Positions 30,614 to 41,880 are shown, counted from the first letter of the stretch. The stretch is DNA of 45,991 nt from Coptodactyla brooksi (GCA_033557675.1 JAWQRM010000011.1:1-45991); one strand, 5' to 3'. The notes: generated by a model from the letters alone, not told the origin. Made by a program: numbers and translations.

Positions 30614-32677
30614 ATGTTGTGGTTAACACTGACGTTTCTATTCGTCGATATCATATTTTTATCCGCAATTTTATCTTCGCAAGATGTACAATTCGTAATT
30701 GTCCACACGGGCAACATCCAAGGAAGATATGTGGAAACTCTAGACCGCGAAATCGGCAAACCTGTGGGGGGGTTGGCCAAGGTAGCGCACGTGCTTAACG
30801 AGGCCAGAAAGGCCCACGACTCCGTATTTTATATTGACACGGGAGACGTGTTTACCGGTACCGTTTGGTTTACGGTGCACAAAGATAAGATTGCCACGGA
30901 ACTTATGAATGCTCTAAAACCAGCAGTTATGGTGAGTTTCTCATGATCTGATTTATGCGTCCTATTTTTACATGTTAAGTGTTGTCGGTACGATTCGGAA
31001 TCAGTTGAATTTTGTTTTTGGCTAGTTTAAATTTTCCCCTTTCTTTAGAATATAATCGTGTATTATATTCATTACCTAACTGTCCCTTGAATTGATAATA
31101 AAAACAGGTCGATAACTACTCGTATTAAAATCATTGTCAATTTTTAAAACGTCATCCACACGTTCAAGCTCAAGCACGCACGCGCGCTCAACCAATCGTT
31201 TTAATTGTAAAGCTTCAACTGTACATTGTCAATTAACTGCCAATATATGTATGTGCGTAATATTACCACTTTCCTTTACTTGCAGTGCGTGGGCAATCAC
31301 GAATTTGATCTTGGAGTTGAAGGATTACTCCCGTTTTTGAAAAACGCCGCTTTTCCCCTAGTGATGTCGAATTTCAATTTGCAAAGAGAACCGGATTTGA
31401 AAAAGTTAATAAGGAAGTCGGTGGTCCTAAAGGTGAAAGATAGAAGAATAGGAATCGTCAGCTGTATAAGGGCGGACGCGAGACGAACGTCCGATTTCAG
31501 AAACGTACAAATAACGGATGAGGTGACGGCCGTGAAGAGGGTATCGAAAAGGCTCGTCGAAAGCGGAGTCAACATAATCATAGTTTTAAGTCACGCCGGG
31601 TACAGAATAGGCAACAGAATAGCGAGGTTCGTGCGAGACGTCGACCTGGTTATCGGCGGAATTTCCATGCAATTTCAATCGAACGGTAAGGAGCCGAAGA
31701 AGGGCGAGCCGAAGGAACCGTACCTGAAGGTGGTCACGCAGAAAGACGGGAAGAAAGTACCTATTCTCAACACGTACATGTACGCTAAATACATAGGCAA
31801 AGTGCAACTTACGTTTGATAATAAGGGTCTTTTAACGAATTTTACCGGACAACCCATCCTCTTAGATGAAACCGTTCCTAACGATCCCGGCATCATGGAT
31901 CTCATAGAGAAATTTCGCCCTGCCATTACCGCCTTGCACGCGACCGTGATCGGTCGATGTAGGTGCTTCCTGGACGCGAGTTCGTGTCGGAGTCAAGAGT
32001 GTAATTTCGGAAACATGGTAATGGACGCTTTCGTCAGGTACCGGGCGATTCGCTACGACGGCTTCGCTTGGACCGATACGCCGATCGCTTTAATGAATTC
32101 CGGCAATTTATATGAAAGTATAGACCCTTCGCTACGGGGATTCAACGTTTCCAAAGCGGACATTTTATCGGCCTTACCCTACAACCAACCTCTGTACCTT
32201 ATTGACATGACGGGCGAGGATTTACTGATTGCGCTGGACGCGAGCGCCAAAGCGACTACCAAAAAAGCGCATTTGGTAACGTCCGGCTTGAAAATCGTTT
32301 ACGAGTCCGAAGATTCGGTATTCAATCGAGTTAAATCGGTCCACGTCCTGTGCGTCCATTGCGAAATTCCCACTTACGTGCCAATCGAAATGAAAGCCTT
32401 GTATCGGATCCTGACCATTCGATACCTAATTAACGGCGGCGATGGGTACACGATTATAAGAGATAAAAGTAACCACAGCCGATTGGACGCGATGGACGTT
32501 GACCCCGTTATTGAATATTTTACGGTGATGGAAACGGTTATGCCCGAAATGGACGAGAGAGTAATTTTCCAACAAAGCGAATATGACGCGAGTAACGTGA
32601 AAGCTCGAACTCCACAACGCGGATTATTGTTGCTTTCGGTACCGTTCGTAGCATTGTCATCGTTCGTCGCAATATAA
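30614..32677 (+). CDS. 5'-nucleotidase/apyrase-family protein 2, secreted, metal site degenerate
   Basis: Two exons, 30614-30931 and 31286-32677, with a 354-bp intron; 569 aa. The gene structure, phase-0 splice and exon 2 length (1,392 nt) are identical to gene 1, and the proteins are closely similar throughout. Signal peptide MLWLTLTFLFVDIIF; hydrophobic C-terminus after ARTPQRG again suggests a GPI anchor. Key motifs show the same losses: HTGNIQGR in place of HTNDxHxR, and GGIS in place of GGHS. The substrate loop differs (SGNLYESID, so Arg is Tyr here against His in gene 1). DTGDVFTGTVWF, GNHEFDLG, LSHAGY, SCRSQECNFGN and NGGDGY are kept. Since both copies share the losses, they predate the duplication, and the frames have stayed open since. 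Potential N-glycosylation sites include NFTG and NVSK. Confidence 0.9.
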
Positions 32678-32807
32678 CGTATCGCTGTACGTGTGTGCCT
32701 ATCATTTAAAAAATCGCGTATCCGCATATTTATACCGGGCGCTTCCTAAAAAAATGTCCCGAATTGTACCGCCTCGATTTACTGCTATGATGGGGCTGAC
32801 TACCGAA

Positions 32808-32813
32808 AATAAA
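32808..32813 (+). terminator. AATAAA poly(A) signal of nucleotidase-like gene 2
   Basis: AATAAA 131 bp after the stop codon, within the block conserved with gene 1. Confidence 0.55.
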
Positions 32814-33529
32814 TTGAACAATTAATTAAATTATTTTATTTTATAAATGAATATAATTTTAATTTTTTCTTTCAATTTAGCAATTGGATTGTTCAACGGA
32901 GAATTAATTTCTACTAATTGCCACCACACAACACTTGAATGCATTCGTTCTTTATCACCTGGAAACACTTGTTAAAAGTTAATTTGATACAAATTCCTAA
33001 TTACTTATTCGTTCATAAGTAATTTGCTTCTTTTCCCGCCAACTATTTTATGGTTAGGTATTTTCAAAAACTTTTTAAAAGTAAGTGACTATAAAATAGA
33101 ATAAAACAGTTTTTCGTGTGATGTTAAGAGATAAGTGCCGAGCGTAACAAGGTCTTCAGAAGGATGTTATTCTTGTAACCATTAAGCACATAAGTAAAAC
33201 CTGGCAATCAGCGGCAACATCATGGATATCGAATATATTAGCTTTCAATCACAGGGCTCAATTTTGAATCAAATAGTTACTTATTCTCAAAACATTTGAG
33301 AACAGGTAACTATAGAATAGAATAAAACATTTTATATTTGAAAATACATATTACACGTAAACAGTTAAATTAATATAACTTAAGCTTTTGACTTCTACGT
33401 ACATTTTTCAATTGAAAACCACAAGAATAGTCATTGAAGCATCTCTAGTTATTTCAAAAAGTTATTAAATGAGAACCATCTGTGAATGTAAATTAAAATG
33501 CCAATAAGTCGTTGGCGCTTAATTTTATG

Positions 33530-33549
33530 AACTGTCAAAACTGACAGTT
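33530..33549. repeat. AACTGTCA/TGACAGTT palindrome, dispersed repeat junction
   Basis: Perfect 8-bp arms around AAAC. The same junction occurs at 43104-43123, with diverged versions near 33622 and 39858. Each side continues with GTTAATAAA(T/C)GAG-type sequence, so it appears to be a head-to-head join of one repeat family. Confidence 0.6.
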
Positions 33550-34998
33550 AAGAAATGAATTTGAACTGAAATGTCACTAAAAGCCGTTATTAATGACTAT
33601 TCAGTGATAGTTCTAGTTTTATTAACTGTTCAAACTGACAGTTAAAATGTCATTGACAAATAGCTTTAATATCTAATTTTGATGGACAACACTTGTGCAA
33701 AAATGTCTGTATGTATTAAAGCAATCATTACTAAATCACACTGTTAAAGAAAATAACAAGCAATTATTTCTTAAATATACTGCACATTTTTGGAAAACAT
33801 ATTGCAAAACCACTCACAAAATTCAACCAGGGTCAGGGTAACAGAAAGTCATCCAAGATCTACTCGTTGTAGTAGTATTAGATTTTAATTGTTTGTATAG
33901 GCATGATCATATTTAAGATAAGTACACCGATAGTTAACAGTTAACGTTAATGATTGAAAACTCATAATTTATAGTTCTCTTTTATTAACTGTGAAAGTTG
34001 ACAGTAAATAAATGAGACCCATGTATAAAAGTCAATTAACATTATATTATAGTTACTATATCACACAACTAATCACAGTAATTTTTTATGGTATAGTTGT
34101 TTCTGGTGGTTTCTTGAGGAAATACATTTATTTTCGTATTCTGCATACAATTTTTAATTAAAAAACCGTAAATAATAGTTACTGTCGTAACTATTGAACC
34201 ATTCTCTAGTTATTTCAAAAAGTTAATAAATGAAAACCATATACAAATGTTAATTGATATGTCATTAAAAACCATTATCTACTACTTTTTATTCATAGTT
34301 CATTTTCAGTCAAAACTAATAGTTAACAAACGAGGGCCATCTATAAATGTGACTTTGAAATACAATCTTAACTCATACTATTCGTTCATTTCCGTCAAAA
34401 GATGTTTTAATTCGCGTCAATTTTATGAAAACGTTTATTAATTTTTATTTATTCAACGGAATGTATATCAATGCTGAATATGTACAAGTGTAACGTCAAG
34501 ATCTAATATGAATTTGCTGTTTTTCTGTGAACATAGAAACCGCTGTTCGGCTGTGTCAGGTTTTTTTCCAATCTTCATAAGGAACTTCTTTCTGTTACCC
34601 CTTTACACTGTTCGTGACTTACAAGAAAACGTGACGTAATGTATTTGTTTAGCGAGACCAGCTGTGAGGTGCGGTTGTTCAGGTTTTTAGAATGGGGGAA
34701 ACAAGAGGATGATTGGAAACAATAAACGTGTCTTCACCGCAACTTCTTTATTTTTATTGTTTAAAAAAGTTGCAGATGTTGTGCTGCACTTGGACTTTCG
34801 GTTACTTTGATTCTGGTTGAATTTTGGGCAAAATGTTTTTGAAAAACATGCCTGGAATTGCAGGAAGACCACAGCATGCCTACTATTATAGACACAAATC
34901 TGAAAGTCTTAATATTACAACCTTAATTTGGAGTAAAATAATTTCTGATAATCATATGGTAAATTTAGAAGATAAAAAAGAACACTAATTAGTAAATA

Positions 34999-35004
34999 TT
35001 TATT
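34999..35004 (-). terminator. AATAAA poly(A) signal of lipocalin A
   Basis: Reverse complement TTTATT, 44 bp downstream of the stop, in the conserved context GCAATAAATATTTACTAA. Confidence 0.75.
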
Positions 35005-35047
35005 GCAACTTCTCATTAAGAGACAATTCTTCTCCAATTGTTTTTAA

Positions 35048-35927
35048 TCAGCAGTTAGACTGGTCGACAGGATATAAATCGGTTTTGTCAGCTTTCAATC
35101 CAGCAGCCCTTATAGAATCGTGAGCTTTCTTCATTACCTCTTCACTCGGTCGCCTGTTCCTCGTAGTGACAAACACGAATCCTGCAATTTATTTCATTAA
35201 AAAAAAACTGTTGTTATCCAATGTTTTTGAAAAGTTACCGTTTTGCGGGTGCTCATTTTTGCACATGAACCAGGTTGCGAAAGTTGTGTAATCAGTTCCA
35301 ATTACAGATACAATAGTTGGAGCTAAAATGTAAAGTATTATATTTGATTGTAGTTTTTCGTGTCGTGCACTCACAGAATTCTTTTGATTCCGCTATATAC
35401 TGTGACTTTGATCCTACTTGAGCCATACTAATATCCACTTCGTCCAGTTTACTGAAACAAAATATAAAATATCTTTATTTAACTACATAAAACGCTGTGA
35501 ACTTTGTGAATTAGTATTTCCTTTGAGACTATTAACCAACAAAATTTAAATAAGCTTTGTTATAATCATCGAAAATAATAACGTTTAACAGAAAAGTGTA
35601 TAAAATGTAGGTATGCTTACCCGTTTATTAATCCGGTTTCTTTCAGTATGATGCTACCATCAAACGAACCTTTCTCGTTTGTAAAAGTGCCAGTTAAACA
35701 CCTCTTTTTACTTTTCTGCTCATCCTCTACCTCAACGACGTACCAAGCACCTTTAATCTAAAATTAAGTGTAAAGTATTGATAAAAATGACACGTAAGGA
35801 CGTTTTCACTTACCTCTACTGCATCAAAATTATCAATTGAAGCTGTTTCACGATTACATTTTGGTATGTCAACGCACGAACATGTAACGATGGTTGCTAA
35901 TAGGAAAACGCACTGTTTACGGACCAT
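35048..35927 (-). CDS. Lipocalin A, 181 aa secreted protein
   Basis: Five exons in coding order: 35927-35814, 35757-35621, 35451-35375, 35322-35239, 35181-35048 (114, 137, 77, 84, 134 nt), summing to 182 codons with a TGA stop. Residues 1-19 are a signal peptide (MVRKQCVFLLATIVTCSCV). Then come NFDAVE and the lipocalin motif 1 G-x-W-Y at 41-44 (IKGAWYVVEV), motif 2 TDY at 119-121 (VIGTDYTTFATWF), and the RNRRPSEEV segment at 145-153 followed by a C-terminal helix. Mature cysteines are 24, 58, 130 and 181, enough for the two classic disulfides. The family forms an eight-stranded barrel that carries small hydrophobic ligands, usually in haemolymph or secretions. A is the most diverged of the four copies (DAVE not DKTK; donor GTAAGT in intron 1). 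Ligand unknown. Confidence 0.9.
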
Positions 35928-36080
35928 TATGTTCGCAAATCAACGTATAGGCAACAACTGGTCAACTTAGTTCGTCAATTTCTCTAAATAAGTGCTCTGA
36001 ATAATTAGCTATTTAATAAAGGGCGATCTCAACTGAAATCCGTTACCAAAGTTCTCTGAGCATTTTCATGATCTTAACTA
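35928..36080 (-). promoter_or_regulatory. Promoter region of lipocalin A
   Basis: TATA-like CTTATTTAGA (reverse of 35983-35992) lies about 60 bp upstream of the start codon, preceded by TAATTAGCTATTTAA, as in the paralogues. The GATA palindrome of genes C and D is missing, but the distal AGTTCTCTGA block (reverse of about 36050-36059 in plus orientation) is kept. Confidence 0.55.
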
Positions 36081-36592
36081 CAGACTTAACTTATAGTATC
36101 ATTCGTTTCCGCCAGGAAATGTTTTAATTCGCAGTAATTTTGCGCACAAGGTAGAATTAATATAATAGGTAGGATAGATTATAAGAAAACACTCATTAAT
36201 TTTTAATTATCCCATGCAATGTATCAATACTGAAGATATACAAGTGTAACATTACTACGAATAGCCTATTTTTTCTACTTTCTTTGCTTTATTACTTTCT
36301 CTTAAAAGAAAGTAATAAAGCTTACATTCCTCCAGAAATGTCAGCTAACAAATTACGTGAACAAATATCGTTCCTCTTTGGATTTGTGAAGATAGAAAGG
36401 TAGAAAGTATGATGTAAGTTTGTGTATCATAAAGACGAGAAACTCGTTTATTTCATCAATAATTGTTGCATATGCTGACAACAATTGCTCGACGCACATC
36501 TCGATAACAAAGTGATCATCATCAGGAGCCATCAGAGGCAGCTGTCTTCCTGTAATCATAGATAATAAACCAACGAGTTCATTTGGTAATTA
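36081..36592. other. Intergenic DNA between lipocalins A and B
   Basis: Part (about 36080-36260) resembles the shared lipocalin intergenic block. A 15-bp perfect inverted repeat, GCTTTATTACTTTCT, stands at 36286-36300 and 36307-36321. No gene is supported. Confidence 0.5.
36286..36321. repeat. 15-bp inverted repeat, 6-nt loop
   Basis: GCTTTATTACTTTCT pairs exactly with AGAAAGTAATAAAGC around CTTAAA. Confidence 0.85.
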
Positions 36593-36598
36593 TTTATT
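36593..36598 (-). terminator. AATAAA poly(A) signal of lipocalin B
   Basis: Reverse complement TTTATT, about 52 bp past the TAA stop, context CCAATAAATAATTACC. The 3' flank differs from that of the other three genes. Confidence 0.65.
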
Positions 36599-36649
36599 GG
36601 AAAAAACTTTATGTAATTTATTTCTCATCGCAATACTTTTTTTTTGAAA

Positions 36650-37633
36650 TTAGCAATTGGATTGGTCAACGGGGAATAGATTTCCTTTTCCAGTTTTAAA
36701 TCCGGCAGCCGTTATAGAATCGTGAGCTTTCTTCATTACTTCTTCGCTCGGTTGCTTGTTTCTGGTAGTGATAAATATCAACCCTGCAATTTATTTCATT
36801 CAAAACGACTTTCGTCGTCGAACATTTTCGAAAAGTTACCGTTTTGAGGCTGGTCGTTTCTGCACATGAACCAGGCTGCGAAGGTCGTATAATCAGTTCC
36901 AATTACCGATAAAGTAGTCTGAGCTAGAATATAAAGTATTATAATCGATTGTAGTTTTTCGCATCGTGGGCTTACAGAATTCTTTTGATTCCGCTATATA
37001 CTGTGACTTAGATCCCACTTGAGCTATGCTTATTTCCAGGTCGTCCAATTTGCTGTAAGAAAATATAAAATATGTTAACTTAACTACATAAAATAGTGTG
37101 AGCTTTGTGAATCAGTATTTTCTCTGAGAGTATTCAACCATTAAAATCGAAATAAGTTTTGTTGTAATCAACGAAAACATTACATTTTTCTAAGTGGATA
37201 CATTAACACGAAAATATGCATTATTGACATTTATGTTTCGTGCCATGACACGATCATTTCCACTTAAGCCAGTAGCTTGTCGCCAGTCTGTATTATTCGT
37301 ACAGTTTTATACAAGTGCATAACACGCGTGCTTACCCGTTTATGAAACCAGTTTCTCTCAGAATGGTGCTGTCAGCAAACGTCCCTTTTTCGTTTGTAAC
37401 AGTGCCAGTTAAACATCGCTTTTTACTTTTCTGCTCATTTCCCACCTCCACAGCATACCAAGTCCCTTTAATCTAAAATTGGAAATATTGATAAAGCTGC
37501 AGTCATTTTCTTCACGCACCTTTGTTTTTTCGAAATTATCAATCGAAGCTATTTTGTCGCCACAGTTTGGTATGTCAGCGCATAAACATGCAACGACGGT
37601 TGCTAGTAAGAAAAGGCACTCTCTATAAGCCAT
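36650..37633 (-). CDS. Lipocalin B, 181 aa secreted protein
   Basis: Exons 37633-37520, 37472-37336, 37052-36976, 36923-36840, 36783-36650, with the same five lengths as in gene A; stop TAA. The start is the ATG of MAYRECLFLLATVVACLCA (signal peptide). An upstream TTG in the same frame is not a plausible start. The mature protein begins about DIPNCGDKIASIDNFEKTK, then IKGTWYAVEVGNEQKSK (GxWY motif), GKLDDLEISIAQ, VIGTDYTTFAAWFMC (TDY motif), LIFITTRNKQPSEEV and a C-terminal Cys. All four mature cysteines are kept. Its tail (KTGKGNLFPVDQSNC) differs from the other copies. Intron 1 uses the rare donor GTGCGT, as in C and D. Intron 2 is 283 bp. It sits between A and C in the same orientation. 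Confidence 0.9.
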
Positions 37634-37920
37634 TATGTTCAAAAATCGACGTACAGATGATAACTGGAGAATTATGTCCGTCAGCTTCTTTAAATAAGCA
37701 CTCCCATTAGGATATTATGAGAAAAACCGATCCAAGCCATTAGGATAATTAGCTAGTTAGATGCCATCGGAAGATAAGCTAGCGGAGAATCGGGGTTTCT
37801 TGCATTCGTGTTTTAATTACTAGGTGGATTTCGGACAAATACCAAAGTTCGTTGCCAAAGTTCTCTGAATAGTGCTTTCGGCAAACATCTTCATCCACAA
37901 AATTAGTATTTGAATTAACA
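37634..37920 (-). promoter_or_regulatory. Promoter block of lipocalin B
   Basis: TATA-like TATTTAAA (reverse of 37689-37696) stands about 60 bp before the ATG. A block at about 37732-37820 is shared with genes C and D: ATTAGCTAGTTA, then GGAAGATAAGCTAGC, then TTTCTTGCATTCGTGTT. Here the second half of the GATA palindrome is changed (GATAAGCTAGC against GATAAGCTATC). A distal CAAAGTTCTCTGAA block follows. Confidence 0.65.
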
Positions 37921-38589
37921 TCTTTTCGTAATTTATACTTACTGTCCTTAACAAAATAATATACACACCAGGCTCGTTAAAATAATCAAAGATAATTGTC
38001 GTTACGGTTTGAAAATAATTAGCATTATGTTACGTAACAACCTAATTATTGGTAATTGCCGTCATACAACAAAGATAAAGATGTACATCCGATTTATTTA
38101 TTTAAGTATTGAAACTACAATTCAAAAATGCAATCCACTTATTTAGAGTTAAAGACATTTTGAAAATTATAGTTGAGGTGTCATCGAAACGTCAAGGTAA
38201 GTTGAAACAATGCGTATATGTTTTGTTCCTTGCTTCGTCTTACATGTACGATATTTGTTGATCCTGACTCTCGAGCACTGTTATTTAATTTTACTAGTGA
38301 CAGGGAATTTGTTTTCACGAACATAATGCAAAAGAAGCATTTCTATATTTCAACCAATTAAACTCTTACAATAAAACAGCAATCCGTCGTATATAAGAGT
38401 AATCAACACCACGTACACCAGTTTTGAAAATAGGGACTAGCTGAGGCATCTCGACTACAAATAAAAGAACAGTGCTTGTCAATCACGGATTAAAAAATAT
38501 CAAACCCACAATAACAATTTCAATTACCAAAATGCTAATAAAGAAAAACTGTCGCACGAGGTAAGGAAGGAGCTGTATGTCAAAAAACT
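37921..38589. other. Duplicated far-upstream region of lipocalin B, then spacer
   Basis: About 37970-38220 matches 41935-42170 upstream of lipocalin C (GGCTCGTTAAAATAATCAAA, ACTACAATTCAAAAATGCA). So the duplicated unit extends roughly 0.6 kb beyond the start codon. No gene in it. Confidence 0.55.
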
Positions 38590-38970
38590 AACAGCTGGCT
38601 TTCACAGACATACAGTATATCCTCAAAAATGAATTTAAATGTTTGAATTTATCATCCGATCATTCGCCAATTATTGTTAACTTCAGTTCTGAAGTTATTA
38701 GAAAGCAAAAACTGCCAACGTTGCATAACAATTTCACCAAGACTCTAAACGAAGCCGCCCGAGACGCTATCCCTAGAAGTGAAAGAACAGACTCTGATAA
38801 TTCTTGCACAATTTACGTTGAACAAATTGACGGTAGAAGAAAATCGAAAAATAAGGAAGGTGCGGCAGGTAACAAGATTCCCGCAAGATAGAGCTAAACT
38901 CAACAAGGCTATCAAAGAACAAAAACAAATGCTTAGTTTGTTTACATGATCGTTTGTGAACTGAGTATTT
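38590..38970 (+). pseudogene. LINE (jockey-like) fragment: end of endonuclease domain
   Basis: In frame from about 38607: DIQYILKNEFKCLNLSSDHS then PIIVNFSSEVIRKQK. This is the C-terminal SDH motif of the AP-type endonuclease of non-LTR retrotransposons. In another frame at about 38851-38960: RKVRQVTRFPQDRAKLNKAI then KEQKQMLSLFT. This resembles the linker before the reverse transcriptase (RxPxDKxxLNxxxKxLK). The RT is absent. Dead fragment. Confidence 0.65.
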
Positions 38971-40573
38971 GCATGCTTTAGACTAGTCACAGCAAATGCA
39001 GAGAGCTTTCATAATTAACAAATATATAATTTTCGCTCGTTTAACACAGGGTTTTCAGAAATGTCCAAGTCCAATTTGACTGCCACTGATTAGGCAATCA
39101 AACTTGCAGTACGGTAATGATTGAAATAGAACACCCTAACTGCAACAATTGAGAGAGTCCTCGCTCCTGAAGAAAGTCTGCACTCCCTCACCCTACACTT
39201 CATCTCTCTTTTCCTGCACTCCCTCTCCCTCTCGCTATACTCCCTCTCCATACACTCTCTCTGCTTATATTCAGAATAATCGAGCCCTGTGTTTGTAAGC
39301 TTATATTTTTGAAACTGCTCTACCGAAGAATTGAAGAAAATTTCACTTCATATCATACGAAAAACTCATTTTTTATACACGATTGACTTGCAATTCGCGC
39401 CGAAAGCAAAAAAGTGCCCGCCTTTTGCCAATTCTCAGCTATTACTCATTTTTATCAATTTCTCAAGCCACTGAATAATGTCAGCGCCGGCGTCTTCGTT
39501 TATTTTTCCCATTTTGTGATAACGACAGATAATTTATTAACTAAATGGAATATCGTATTGCGGCTTTTTATTTTATTCCCTTTTATTAACTGTGAAAACG
39601 GACAGTAAATAAATGACACATAATAACTATACGAACTAATTACAATAGTTTTTTTGTGGTCTAGCTGTTTCTGGTGGTTTCTTAAAGAAGTACTTCCACT
39701 TATGTTTTCTACATACAAGTTTTAATTAGAAACCGAAAGGATAACTATCGAACCATTCTCTAGTTATTTTAAAAAGTTAATAAATGAAAGCGAATGTTAA
39801 TTGAAATGGCATTAAAAATCATTATCAATTACTTTTTATTGATAGTTCACTTTTAGTAATTATCAAAACTGACAGTTAGCAAACGAGCCATCTATAAATG
39901 TTACTGTGAAATACAGACTTAACTTATAGTACCATTCATTTCCATCAAAAGATGTTTCAATTCGCGGCAATTTTGTCCAAAAGGTAAAATTAACATAAGT
40001 AGGTTAGATTTTATGAAAACGCTTATTAATTTTTAATTACCCTACACAATGTATCAATGCTGAATATAATACAAGTGTAACGTCAAGTTCTGATTTGAGT
40101 TTGCTGGTTTTCTGTGAACATATAGGAAAAAAATATTTTTCACTTACTATTGAAATAGGAAAATTGATCTTCGAGCAGGATTCGAACCTTTTCTTCGAAA
40201 CTTTTCTTTTTTTTGCCCCTTTACACTGTTCATGGATTAACAAGAGGATGATTTTCTAAACAGTTTCGTTCAATATGGAAACAACAAACCTGCGTCCACA
40301 GCAGCTGCTTTATTGTTATATTGCACTTGACTTTTGGTTACTTTGATGTTGGTTAAATTTTGAACAAAACGTTTTTGAAAAACATATTGCCAGGAATTGT
40401 ACGAAAACGACAACATACCTAGTGTTATAGACACAAATCTGAAAATCTTAACGTTACAACCTTAATTTTAAGTGAAATAAATTCTGGTAATCATGTGGAA
40501 AATGGAACATGTGAGTGGACTTGTCAACTTTCCGTAAATATAGAAAATAATAATGAACACTGTTTAGTAAATA
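38971..40573. other. Intergenic DNA between LINE fragment and lipocalin C
   Basis: About 38965-39150 is the rearranged dispersed element also seen at 24295-24520. About 39178-39270 is a CT-rich simple tract (CTCCCTCTCCCTCTCGC type). About 39570-40570 is the shared lipocalin intergenic block, matching 34000-34990 and 42900-43470. No gene seen. Confidence 0.5.
39178..39270. repeat. CT-rich simple-sequence tract
   Basis: Imperfect runs of CTCCCTCTC and ACTCCCTC on the plus strand. Confidence 0.75.
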
Positions 40574-40579
40574 TTTATT
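40574..40579 (-). terminator. AATAAA poly(A) signal of lipocalin C
   Basis: Reverse complement TTTATT, 43 bp past the TGA stop, same context as gene A. Confidence 0.75.
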
Positions 40580-40621
40580 GCAACTTCTCATTAAGAGACA
40601 GTTTTTTCTAATTGGTTTTAA

Positions 40622-41593
40622 TCAGCAGTTAGACTGATCAACAGGATATAAATCGGTTTTGTCAGCTTTCAATCCGGCAGCCGTTATAGAATCGTGAGCT
40701 TTCTTCATTGCTTCTTCACTCGGTTGCCTGTTCCTCGTGGTGACAAACACCAATCCTGCAATTTATTTCGTTCAAAAACAAACCATTCGTTGTCCAACAT
40801 TTTCCAAGTTACCGTTTTGCGGGTGGACGTCTCTGCACAAGAACCAGGTTGCGAATGTCGCATAATCAGTTCCAATTACCGATATAGTAGTCGGAGCTGG
40901 AATGTAAAGTATTATATTTGATTGTAGTTTTTCGTGTCGTGCACTCACAGAATTCTTTTGATTTCGCTACATACTGCGACTTAGATCCCACCTGAGTTAT
41001 ACTAATGTCTAGTTCGTCCATTTTGCTGTAAAAAATATAAAATGTTTTCTCTGAGACTATCCAACCAATAAAATTTAAATGAGCTTGTTATAACTCACGA
41101 AAACATTATATTTTCCTAAGTAGAGGCGTTAACATTAGAACATGCATTATTGATATTCTGGATCTATAACCTATAGAAATGCAGGTGGGGATTGACGGGA
41201 TAACTTCTACTTAAGCCAGTATCTTGTTGCCAGAGTCTGTAGTGTTGTTGATACATATAACGTTTTTTGGGAAAGTATATAAAACGCGCGCTTACCCGTT
41301 TATGAAACCGGTTTCTCTCAGAATGGTACTGTCAGCAAACGTCCCTTTTTCGTTTGTAAGAGTGTCAGTTAAGCATCTCTTTTTACTTTTCTGCTCATTT
41401 CCCACCTCCACAGCATACCAAGTCCCTTCAATCTAAAATTGGAAATATTGATAAAACTTCAAACATTTTTTTCACGCACCTTTGTTTTATCAAAATTATC
41501 AATCGAGGCTATTTTGCGACCACAATTTGGTACGTCGACGCATAAACATACAACGACGCTTGCTAATAAGAGAAAGCACTCTTTATAAGCCAT
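40622..41593 (-). CDS. Lipocalin C, 181 aa secreted protein
   Basis: Exons 41593-41480, 41432-41296, 41025-40949, 40896-40813, 40755-40622, same lengths as the other copies; stop TGA. Signal peptide MAYKECFLLLASVVVCLCV, mature start DVPNCGRKIASIDNFDKTK. Motif 1 reads IEGTWYAVEVGNEQKSKKRC (Glu where the others have Lys before GxW). Then come GKMDELDISITQ, VIGTDYATFATWFLC, LVFVTTRNRQPSEEA, and an end KADKTDLYPVDQSNC like gene A. All four mature cysteines are kept. Intron 1 donor GTGCGT, intron 2 270 bp. The 3' half is closer to A and D while exon 1 is closest to D, as expected if copies have exchanged sequence or duplicated stepwise. Confidence 0.9.
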
Positions 41594-41880
41594 TATGTTC
41601 AAAAATCAACATACAGAATGTACGACAAACTGGAGAGTTATATCCCTCGATTTCTTTAAATAAGCACTCCCATTACGATAATTAGCTAGTTATTCGCCAT
41701 AGGAAGATAAGCTATCGGAGAACCGTAATTTCTTGCATTCGTGTTCTAATTAGTAGACGGATAGAATTATTAAAGAACGAGCTAAGGTCAAGTACCTAAG
41801 TTTGTCATCAAAGTTCTCTGAACAGTACAGTTTTCGGCATTCATTTTGACCCACAGAACATTAGTATTTAAATTAATACC
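41594..41880 (-). promoter_or_regulatory. Promoter block of lipocalin C with GATA palindrome
   Basis: TATA-like TATTTAAA (reverse of 41655-41662), then ATTAGCTAGTTA, then GATAAGCTATC at 41706-41716. The last is a pair of inverted GATA-type sites (AGATAA and, on the other strand, CGATAG). TTTCTTGCATTCGTG and a distal AAAGTTCTCTGAA follow. All are shared with B and D. Confidence 0.65.

Larger units (their letters stand above)
32690..34998. other. Intergenic DNA between nucleotidase-like gene 2 and lipocalin A
   Basis: The first part is the gene 2 3' flank. There is an inverted repeat AATTACTTAT/ATAAGTAATT (32999-33008/33015-33024). A 21-bp run, AAACCTGGCAATCAGCGGCAA at 33197-33217, also occurs at 26235-26255. 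Pieces of the dispersed repeat with ACTGACAGTTAA ends lie at 33460-34060. A block shared with the other lipocalin intergenic regions runs from about 34190 to 34990. No gene seen. Confidence 0.5.

Noticed and set aside
40160..40200. tRNA-like B box (GGTTCGAATCC on the minus strand)
   Set aside because: No A box, no cloverleaf and no acceptor stem upstream; the paralogous intergenic block at about 34560 lacks the motif. Chance match or SINE relic at most.
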